A stretch of 64,000 bases of DNA from Diorhabda sublineata (Eukaryota > Arthropoda > Insecta > Coleoptera > Chrysomelidae), in assembly GCF_026230105.1 (NCBI RefSeq), contig NC_079485.1, positions 30,547,572 to 30,611,571 of the forward strand, written 5' to 3'. Shown in pieces: positions 10,862-22,800 of the stretch; position 1 is the first letter of the stretch; every line of letters starts with the position of its first letter. The notes below the pieces were generated by a model, which made no database searches, was not told the origin of the DNA, and saw only the letters and a list, made by a program, of their open reading frames with translations. A program made the position numbers and the translations under genes.

Positions 10862-13800
10862 TTAGGTTTTCCGGACGAAACCGGTAGTAGGTGGAGGTCG
10901 GAGAGGGTCATTCACAGTTATAGGTGTAGTAGGATCCATTCCTGTAGGTTGCTGATTATTTTGCAATGATACAGATGGTTTTGGTACTACTTTACTACTA
11001 GTAGAGGAATGCATAGGTCTTTCTATCGTCATGGTTTGCTGTGGAATTTGGCTATCACTGGTAATATCCATAGAAGAATATATTTCCTGAAGAAGAATTT
11101 TTAAATGAGAATTCATCAGTGGGTATATGGAACGAATTTACCTTTAACATGAGTAATATTGTGTCTTCAGACTCCCAATAGCAAACGTGACTTTGTAAAG
11201 CGAATACATAGTCAATAATTTCAAATGGAGCTTCTTGAAGTACATAATCAATTCGTCTTCCACCATTTAAATTACCGATTGGAGTACTGGTGGATTCTAA
11301 GATAGTATCACTTTCAAGTTCAACTTTTTCTTCAATTTGTTCATTGAACACTTTGGAAACCTCTTCTTCCAAGCTTGGAGGAGTTTGTTTGTGGAACGTT
11401 GCTAACTGATAGAATGTATTCCAAGTGTTTCGCATAGAATCTATAACTTTTTGTTTCAAGTCAGCTCCTACACGCACCATTGTTTCTTTTAATTCTACAA
11501 AATATATTGGTAATAGAAAAATAGATGTACCGGTGAAAAATACTAATTACCTAAATGTATTCTCTTGCGGCCTTTATGATGTGGAATTAATACTGGTTTT
11601 AAATTTGCAAACTCTGGTTTAATAAGAGACTCGATTCTGTATGCAATCGGATCGTAAGGATGGAAAATATTGAAAAAAGCTGGGCAAGTCGGTAACGAAA
11701 AACTTTCACCCAAAGTATCCAAACCTCTTACAATAACAAACATACCTTAAAAAGTAATTCAACATTTACTATTTACTGCCACTTCAACAAAATTTACAAT
11801 AACACTGTTTGGTCCATAGAGCCTTCCATAAGTTTATATCTGGTTCAAAGGTAGTTGTGATCAAGTACTAAAATGCTATCATTGAAATTTTTGGTTATTT
11901 AATGATTATTTGTTTCATAATCTTCAAACCCTGCAGTTGTGTTTAATTTGATATGATTCACATTCTCATTAAATTTTTTTGTCATATTACTTCATTAATA
12001 GTTTTTTAAATGTATTTCCATCAAGAGAAATTTTGGACTCAAGATCTTTGGAACTGAAATGATACTAAAGGTGGATTGATTGGAAAGACGTTTGGGTATT
12101 TCGTCCACTCTGCACCTATTCCTTTTTAACATAATCAATGATTTCTATTTTATTTGTCCTTCGGGGTATTTTTAGTAGCTTTTTATAATGGTAGGTATAG
12201 GGGAGAAGTATCTCTTAGCGGTAAAACGTAAACAGTAGTTAAAAAACTTTCCATAATGGCGCTAGTCTCAAGTTTATCATGTTGCTAATGTAGCGCCACC
12301 CTTATTTAACACATTTCAAAGACGTTATTTCTATACATCCATACTATTAATGTGCGTTACTTACTAGAGAAGGACCCTTTAGTAATTAGTCTGAAATGCT
12401 GAAGTGTCTAGGGAATATTCTTCTTCTTCTTCAAGCGGCGCTGCGGTCCTTTGAGAACCAACAACAAATAACTGCCGATCCTTTCTGTCCTGAGCATGAT
12501 GCCTCCAACGTCGAACCCCTAGCTGAATCAGGTCCGCCTCAACGTCCTCCAACCAGTGAAGGAACGTTCTTCCTCTCAGTCGCCGTTCTCCAGGAGCTCC
12601 ATACATTGCTCTGCGCGAGTATCGATCAGAAGGCATCCTCTCTACGTATCCCATCCCCCTCAGATGCGCCCCCCGGATGAACGCCACCAAATCTGTCTCA
12701 GGTCAGCATTCCTCCAGATTCTCCACGCACCATTGTCGCAAACAGGGCCAGAATTTTATGTTCCCAGCAAAATCCGCTCACTCGTCGTCTCAGTCCAAGT
12801 CTAGCATCCGCATGTGACTACGACGAATTATTGTCTTGTGACTTCCGAGCTTTAACCTTGGTGAGAGCCCTCTAAACTTGAGCGCTCTCTGGACTGCCCA
12901 AAATCATCTGTTCCCCGCAACAACTCTTGTTATCACGTCATTATCTTCAGTTATCAAGGCTCCTAAATATTTGAATTGGTGGTACCACTCTCTAACTTCA
13001 TTGATTTCGAGTCCTCTTGCTTCAGCTGCTTGTTAGAACTCCTCACCGTTCCTGAAAGAGCCGAAGTGGTTCGTGCTATTATGCCAACATCATCCGCATA
13101 GGCGAGGTGCTGTGTGAGCCTATTGCAAATAGTTCCTCCGGTATTCGTTCGGTTGTTCCTTGCGGCACCTTCCAGAGAGTAATTGAACCCCACCAGGTCC
13201 TCATACAGCTGGTTTCTGATGATATTGTCATACGCCTGGCGGAAGTAAATAAAGAGGTAGTGAAGATCGACATTGTACTCGTAGGTTTTCTCTAGGGTCT
13301 GCACTCTGCACCTATACCTAGAAGATATTTTGACCAAGACTCTACATCTTATTGTTCTGCTTCTAAAATACGTAGACTGTTCTGAAAGGAGGCTATTTTT
13401 CTGGGGACTTTGTGTCCCAAGTTGTTAGTTGTTAGTACTCACGTTCAAGGTACTTGAGCCTTTTAATGAAATGGAGAGGGCATTCGCAGAGTAGGTGATT
13501 CCATGGCTTGCTCACAGAATCTGCAGTTGGTCTTTTGCCATGGCTATAGTGGTCAGTTCGTATTGGACAGGACATTGACCTATCAGAAGACTTAATAGCT
13601 TTTCACAAGTTCCTCGAATTTCTTACATGATATAGTTATGAATCTTTAGGATTGTCTTAAGTGTGGAGTGTTTTTATTACTCATCCTTTTAGTTTGGTAA
13701 TGATATGGCATCTCATGAGGCCACAGTAGGACTCTGGTCCCAAGTCCCGAGTCGTTGTCCTTATTTGGGAAGACTCTGATGGCCTGGTAGCTACATTAGA

Positions 13801-16800
13801 TGCCCAAAGTAACTTTTCAGTAACAGCCAGTATAGGAGATTCCTTCAAATTAATAAATTACAATTGAATACTGAGCTTGCAAAGGGATCATCTTGAATTG
13901 CTTGAATTAAGTGTATCCTGATTGAAAACTACCCCCAATGATATCTTAACCTATTTGATAAGGTCATTCGAATCTTCATGGGTTCATAATTGAATTGTGG
14001 GTAGTCAAAACCTTCTGATAGGCCCATCATGCCTCACTTTAAACTGCCAAAGGTCCTTTTGGAAAGCTAATAATCTAGACCGATGACATGGTCTGTAGTA
14101 GTAATATGGAGATGGTGTCTTAAATGACCGTCTCCAGTGAAATTTTGAACCTGTTTTCATCATCGTATGCTGTCCCCATATTGCATTAGAAAGACCAAAC
14201 AGTGAGTTGTATATTTTGGTGTAGTGCTAGTAGATTATGATAAAAGGAAAAGAAATGAAAATTTCTACCTATGGGTGATCCCAAAGCGAAAAAATTCTTT
14301 GGTTCAAAATTAAGATGAGGATAATGTATCTGGGGTTGACCGGTTCCTATAGCTCCCATCATGTAACTTATCCGCTTACTCATTTTTCTTTGTAGAGGAG
14401 CTGGCTTGGTCGTACCTGGGCCACTAGATAGTATTTCTTCTTCTATATAACAGAAAATAAGTGAATATATTTTTTACTATTCAAACGAAATACTTACTAT
14501 CTTCACATTCAGTTTCTGAAGAAGGAAGTTGATGACATAACAAATCGAAAAGTATGAGACTTCCTAAACTGTGGCCACCTAGAGATACCCCGCCAGTAAA
14601 ATTGGGATTTCTTTGTTTAAACAGATCATATAATCTATTCAATTCCGTACCTACAGTAGAGACAATTGTCTGACAGTACACAGGACTAGTATAAAACAAG
14701 ATATCCAATAAAGTATCATTAGTAAATTTTCTCAACTTCGATAAACTCTTGAGAGTAATACTCTTCAGTTGTTCGTCTATTCCTGTTTCTTCTGAATGTA
14801 ACCTATCATACCAACTAACAGGCAAAACTTCGACCCTATTAACTTTTCCTTGATCACATGAGGATCTATAGTGAGACTGGACTAGCTGAAGAGCTATATG
14901 TCGAAATTCGTCCACAACTTCTTCTACTGACCGGAATTTCAAGTCACAAACAGAGCCAATACCATGTACTATGAATAGAATATGGTCTACTTGAGCTGGT
15001 TCCCCGTCATCTATATCAAATTCGTCCATTCCTCGTTTAACCACCCTAGGCCGGGATTGATTCTAAAAAAAAATATTGTATGTTTGACAAGTACTTTTAT
15101 ACACTCGCGAGCAAAAAAATCAAATCAGGCAACACCCCTACAATCGCAGGTCATACAAAATTGTATCTGTATAAAGGTGGATTACACATGATTAATTCTA
15201 TAAAAATTACCATACGTCCGTCTACGATTTGCCAGAGAACATGTTAATTGGACTGACGAACAATGGAGCTCCGTTCTCTTCGCAGACGAAAGCAGAGTAG
15301 AGTGTGCCTGAATGGCAATGATAGAAGAGGACGACTCTACAGAAGATCTCTTTGCAGAGTTTTTCTGAAAGGTAGTGACCTGGAAGAGGAGACCTGGAGA
15401 AATATTCGCTCATTGTTGTATAAAAGAAAACGTAACTTTTGGAGGAGGTTCCTGGATGGTTTGAGCAGGAATATCAATGGAAGCAAAAACAGAGAGTATT
15501 TAAGTGAAACTTACAGTTGTTTGACTCCAGGAGTCAGGAGTTTGGGAAGGTGAAAAAAGAACCATAACATCTGGTCCGTGGAAAACAATTGATTCTCCTC
15601 GAGACAACTCAATCGTCCTATGCCAATTATTAGTCTCAAAAGCAGACCTATATTCTTCTTCTAGCATTGTAGAAATATTCTCTTCATATGGAATAAGTCT
15701 ACCGTCAGTGCTGTTCTTGTGGAACCAGGAGCATCGTCTAACTTCGTTGGGAGTTCCTTTCCAATATACTGGATGTCGTTGTCTTCTTAAAATATTCACG
15801 TCATAACGTCCACCATCTGTTGCTATTACTTTATCTGGATCTAAGTCATCTGAAAATAGAGCTAGATGGAAAGACATGTTGTGAAAGTATTCCTAAATCA
15901 TGAAAACTCATTTTTATCTGCTTACTTGAAGTGAATGCTTGTTCTAGACACAAAGAATCTACCATTGAAAAGGGTTGCCAATTTTTTTTACCTTCCACTT
16001 CTTTTTGAAAGAACCAATGGTGGTAAACAGGTCTATAAACATGATTAATCACGGGCTGGAAGAAAATAAACCTAATTTCAAGACATTCGATTGGAGTTAT
16101 GTCATACTTACATTAACACTATTTCCATTACCAACAGTTGGTACTGTTTTGGATGAAGAAGTCTGTTCCATATGGGATTTTTTAGAAAATTCGTTCGTTG
16201 GAATGGCGTCCATAACTGGTGTGTTCTGTATTATGTTGTGAGAACTTCCAGAGAAAACGGAAAACTGAGCTGGTTGAACTGGTACAGGTATTAATGGTTC
16301 AGAAATATTAAACGAAGCCTGTAAGTTAGGAGGTGGCGGGGATATAGGTTTGAAGTAGTTTGGTAAATTCTGAATAGCAGGCTCGATACTACTGGTAGAA
16401 GAAACTGAGTTTACTGGAGAAGGAGCTGACGGTACAAAATAGTTTTGGGGGATTGGATTAGAAGATACTGGTAGAGGAGGTAAATTTGGTGGTGGTAGAT
16501 TCTGAGGAATATTCTGCGGAGGTACAGGATCGTTTGACAGGCCTGGTATCTGAGCATATGCTGGTCGTTTTAGACCGGGTCTTCTGAAAACATTTACTGG
16601 GCCTAAAAATGCAATAAATCACGATTTATTATGGTTTTTTTTTAAGTATACTACTACCTGTAGTTGGTGGAGGTTTTTGTTGAAAGAACTCGGAAGTATT
16701 TGTAGAAAATAAAGGTACAGGCTCAGAATTACAGGTACCCTGATTAATTAATTCTTCAATTCCCGCGGGAGCGGGCACTGTAACTTCCTCTTTCTTCGAT

Positions 16801-19800
16801 TTATTATTCGAGCCTCCAATATTCAATATGTTAGAAAAAGAGGAAAAAACTGATGAAGTACGATTCGTGTTTTGGTTCAAATGGGGTTGTAAAGTTGAAA
16901 TATCTGGAAGTTCTTGAGAATAGTTAACGTTAGGAGATGGTCGTACTTCAGATATATTTTGACTGTATACATTGGGCTGAGGATTTGAATAAGTAAATTC
17001 GCTTGATATAGGTTCTACTGGTTGATTATTCACTTCCTCGGATGATTTTGAATCTGGTAATAATTCCCTTAAAAGTTGCTCTTAAACGAAAATATTACGT
17101 ATATTTATTTATGATATATAAAAGATACACAACATATTTCATGATTAAAAGTAAATATTTTTAATACTAGGGAATAAAATAATCATTGTCATTACGATCG
17201 CAATGCTGATTTCTTAACCTCAAGTTTGTTATACGAAAAAAAAAAACAAGTTGTCAACTCTCAAATTAAGCTTGAGGTTTGAAGGTTGAATGGCCGTTTG
17301 AATACTATAATTTATTAACGATGTGAAAACTACAACACTATAAAAAACTAACAGAACAATTTTGGTATTTTCTTTTATTTATATTTTATGTATAATATTT
17401 GATGAGAGGGAAGCTCACACGATTGTATTTCAAGTTGTACGAGGTTGATACCAGAAGTACATGTCTCAACAAAGAACACAAAAATTTTGGAAACCACCCT
17501 TAAGTTCCATACAATTCCCAGCGATGTCCAATAAGTTCGATACCCTTATATAACCATTAACACCTCTTCATTGTTGGAAAACAACCCGAGGGGCTAAATC
17601 TGGCGAATAGGGTGCATGATTGGCACCAATACAAACTTTAATTCATTAATTTTGGCCATTACAATAACGGATGTGTGAGTTGGTGCATTATCTTGATAAA
17701 ACAAGACTTTTTTCTTAGCCAAATGCCGTCGTTTTTGTTTGATTTCTTCGCTCAAACGTTGCAAAAAGTTCATATAATAAAATACTCGATAGTTTTTCTT
17801 TTCTCAAGATGATCAATGAGAATTATCTCAAGCGCATCTCAAAAAACCGACGCCATGACCTTCCTGCAGATGAAACGGTTTTTGCCTTTTCAGTCCATTA
17901 TTTTGATTGTTATTTTGTTTCGGGTGTGAAGTGATGGACTCACGTTGCATCCATGGTTATGAAACAGCACAAAAATTCGACTTTATTTCTGCGAAACGTT
18001 GCCAAATACTCTAGTTCAGCTTTTATATTGATCGGGCAAAGGCTTTTCAATTAAAAGTATTCACTGAAATCTTTCACTATTGATGGCTGTCAAACAAATA
18101 TTAAACAACGTGGCGTCTCCAAACGTGGAACTTAAGCTGTATAGATTGTATACTTTCTAACACAGAGATATTCTTCAAGCAAATACTGCCATCTCAGGTT
18201 AGTCCAGGTACTGGTACTGGGACCATCCTCGTATTTCAATTCAAATCGTTGCAGTACGCAATTTTCTTTTCACTATTATTTTTTATCAAAGTTTATTACT
18301 AAATCGAATAAAATGTCCTCATAACTATGAAATGAAGGTACTTTTGGTACCATCCTCGTAATAAAAGAAAAGTATATGTTAATGTGCAAACTTCGCCTAT
18401 ACACGTTGAAATACGATCATTTTTCAATACAGATTCAACTCGCAATCTAATTTTTTGTGTAAACAAATGACACAAAATATTTGCTTTTGTAAAAATAGGA
18501 AAAAAGAATATATTCCAGGTTGATTTATGTAAAAATATACACTGCCAACCAAAAGTTTAGAAACGCTTCGTTTATGTATAAAACAACAGGATGAAATGTT
18601 CATAATCATTTTTAGTTTACACACATTTCAACAAGAAAATCTCTTATGTCGATTCAAAAGGGTGTATCTATCATTTTCCTTAAAATCGACGGTTAGTGTG
18701 CGTTCACATTGTGCTCAGGTTAAAAAAAAACGGATGTTAAATCCATGTGTAATCCCGACTGCAAAATACGGCGGAGGATCGATGATGGTTCAGGGATGTT
18801 TTGGATTAAGATACAAATGGATTTTAAAGAAAGAAGACTATTAAAAATGTAGTACATTCTGACCAGCGCCATATTGGCAGAAAATTTGTCTTTCAGTATG
18901 ACAACGATCCCAAGCGTTCCTCGAAGCTGTGCAAAGAGTATTTAAAAGGATTGGGAAAAAAGAATGTGCTAGCTGTGCAGAGTATTTGAAAGAATTATAA
19001 AGGAAGAATGTACTGAAAGTAATGATTTGGCCGTCACAGTCACCCGACCTTAACCCAATTGAGTTATTGTGGGACAAATTGGACAGGAAAGTCAGAATGC
19101 AGTGTCCTACTTCCACTGCACATCTTTGGAATATCCTGGACGCATGAAGAGTGGGAAAGAGTTTTATGGAGTGATGAGACAAAGTTTGAGGTTTTTGAGT
19201 GTTTGTGGGTAGGTCAAAGGATGAACGGATGTTATATCCATGCGATGTTCTGTTACAAATAATTCAAAAACAATTACATAATGTAATTTTATTATTTAAT
19301 TAATCTACAACACTCGATATGTGTGAGTAATGGATCAACATTTACATCTAAGGAAAAAAAATAAACTTGAGAAGATTTAAAATGTTCTTTTGATTATTCG
19401 GAACTACACAATATAATTTTTTTTTGTACAAAAATATGATGTAACTTCAAATAGATGCTCAAATTAATAAAAAAAATATAAAATATTTGATGATTTTTGT
19501 ATTGGCAGTTCAAAATTGGTCGAACAAATTTTACTAAATAATTAATTTTTATTTTACACTTTTATAAATTTATTTACGATATATATACAAGAAAAAAAAA
19601 GTGAAAAAGAACACGTTACTGAAATTTTTTCATATTATCTTAAATTATATTAAACTATATGGGATTCCCTTCAGAAGTTGTATCATTTTGTATAAACATT
19701 GCTAAAAAATTTGCACATTTAATTTTCATAAAGAAATTATTAATTGTAAAATACTGAGGCACTATAAAAATAATGGAGCTAAAGTCACGATATTAGAAAA

Positions 19801-22800
19801 TTTGTTCTATCCAATTTAACATTCAAACTATTTGAATGCATATTATGTAGGAACAATATCAACAAAATAGATTTACTGGAATCTACAAGAAAAAATACAT
19901 TTTTTAAAATCATAAATTTATATATGTTATTCAAAGTACGAATGTTAAAATCGTTTTTTTTTTCATTTTTTGTGTATCACGTAAACTATAGGGTGTGCAA
20001 AAACTTTTGACCGGTAATGTATGTATTTCCAAGCACTTATGACCAATAGCGTTAAGTAACTTGTTTTTCAAAATCAGTTTTTGCTTTCAAATGAACAAAT
20101 GCGATAATTAGTGAAACGAAAATATACCAAGATAAGGTGAATGTTTGCAAGGTGTGACATCCGCTTACAAATATTGATTTTCAAGATTAAGTTAAGTAGT
20201 TATAAATAAGAAAAATCATTATTAATTCCAACTTTAAGTAAGTTGAAGTTTCCTACACGTCGAAATCACATCCATGAACAAAAGATATTAAATTAGTTAC
20301 ATGTCGGTACTTACAAGTTTTAATTTGTCGCACTCATAAACAAGCGCTCGTTTAAAATAATATTTAATGACAGCTCGATATTAATTTTTTTCCATTTTCA
20401 GAAGAATTTTCACAATGACTCACTTATATATTAATACTGACATATTCAGTTCATACTTCTGTTTTGTTTAGCAAATTTTTGTTCTAAAGCCGCGTCCCCA
20501 CTGGACAAACATTGTTTGCCAAACATTTGTCGAAAATTTCGACAAACTTTTTTGTTTGACAAACAATGTTCGCCGGTGTTTTTGGTGTTATTGCGCTATC
20601 CTAACAAACATTTCATGTATGGAAGGAAAAGGGGCCGTCATTTTTGTTTGTCTAGAATGTTCCCTTGTTTTAGGGTATATTGAAGTGGTTTTCTAGTGTA
20701 ATTTTTGGATATAAACATTATTATTTGTATTTTTTTATTGAAAATATTCAGTGGAAAAGTGTGTGTGTGGTTTTGCCGCAAAATGAGTAAATTGTTTTGG
20801 AGCCAGGAGAATTTGATAAGGTTAATTAACGTTTACGAACCTAACCTAAAAGATTTAAGTGTAAATAATGTCGCCGAGATTGAAAGAAGGGTTAAAACTC
20901 TTCTAGTACAATATAGACGAGAGAAAAAGTTACTAGCAACAAATTGTAAGTCCGGGCCACAGAAAAAAAGAAGCCTTGGTGGGGATTAACTTTTTTTAAT
21001 TTTTTGTCCAATTGTCCAATTGGAATTTGGGTGTTGAAGGTGTCTTTACGTACTCTTTTAAACAGTTTACAATTGCGGTGCAAACCTCCGGAACAATTTA
21101 ACAATTTTTGAAATGCTTTGTTTGGATACCTTAAATAAATACATCAACGATTGATAGGAATCACCAGAAGCCAAAAACCTGAATGTTATAGCCAGACGAT
21201 CTTGAACGCTGATTGCTTGGCGAAAATTAGTATTTTGTTTACTTATCACTGGTCCTATCATCGATATTAACAATTCAAAATCCCCATTTGACATTCTCGT
21301 AAAATTTGTGAACAAACACCCGGCTGTCAAATCATTTCGGAAATCATCTCTACTATATTCATAATGCCGTAAAAACAATTGTCTCTGCCACCATCGACGA
21401 GAACGAAGTTCTTCCATTAAAATATAAGCTGCTGCAATGCAACGACGGTGGCGGTTCAAATCACCCATTCTTCGACAAAACCTAACTGACTAATGTTTCA
21501 TGTCGAATCGCAATTGTTTGTTGAAATAAGGAATGTTTGTTAAAAATGCACTTTAATCAACGTGTTTGACAAACTTGTTTCCCCATTGTTTGTTCAATGG
21601 AGACGCACCTTAAGGATTCGGGATTTGCCAAATATTAACGATATTAACGATAATACGAGCCCCGTCACATTTCAGTTGGCCCACTAAATTATTAAACTTT
21701 ATTTCAAAATGCCAAAAAGTAGCTGTTAGTAAAATGTTTTAAACTTTTAGTTTTACGTCTAAAATAGGTTTTGGATGAATATCGTCAAATATTTCGAACG
21801 ATATTTAATATTATGGAAATAGATAGGTCTTGTTGATAATAAAATGCCTTAAAATGGTTCTCAGACAACAATATTCCACTTTTAGAGTGGGTTTCAAGTT
21901 GTCCAAATTTATCACCAATAGAAGCTCTTTGACACAATGAAATGAAAAAGCAGTTACGTGCAAATCCAGCTAGAACTGTCATGGAATTAAAAGAAAGACT
22001 ACAAGAAATTTGGGATGATTTTACTCCCGAATATTGCCAGAATTTAATAAACACCATGCCTCAAAGAATTACGGCTGTTATTAAAAATAAAGGTAACTTT
22101 TAAAAGTATGTTTAATATTTAAGCTTTTCTGATTACTTTTGGTATCTAACATGAATATAGAAAATAGAAAATATAAAGTGCTCAAAACGAAACAATTTGC
22201 CGGTTTTTAATAGCTGAAAAAGCAATAATTAGTAATTTTTTTCAATTGGGTCAACTGAAATGGGACGGGGCTCGTATGCATAAAGGGTCTACAAATTATG
22301 TGGTTAAACAAATCCATTATGACGTGGCTATATTCTAAACCATCACGGTTTCCGAATAACTGACCCAAATTTGATCGGTAATAATGAAACATGTCACTGA
22401 AAAAATTGTTATCAGTAAATGGATTTTAGTAATTTTTTCACTTTAAAAAAATTGAACAATATCCTGCCTTACCCACAGATTTGTCACCGAGGCTTACAAA
22501 AAGTATATACACCACTTATCAATTGCCAGTTGTAGCACTATCAGTGAAAATGTTCGTGATAATTCTGCTATTTGCTATACCGGGTGTTCTTCCGATTCAA
22601 AACTTTTTCGCGACTCAAACTTTTTTCCCAAGCCATACAGTAGACACTTTTTCTAGTTCTTCGGGTGTACTAGAACGAATTGAAAATAATCCTAATCGAA
22701 ATGACTCTATACGAAGGTTTTTGAAAAGTTATAATTCGTTACGGCCCGTTGGTATTTTAATAGACGACACTGAAGAAAGCAACAACGCTGCCAGGGATTT

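Noticed and set aside
12396..12804. Two plus-strand ORFs of 82-94 codons with Ser/Pro/His-rich text
   Set aside because: They are the antisense of the RTE-like LINE C-terminus, which explains the sequence fully.
22481..22549. Upstream extension of the VWA7-like protein to a TTG at 22481
   Set aside because: There is no ATG in the extension, whereas the ATG at 22550 starts a clean signal peptide.
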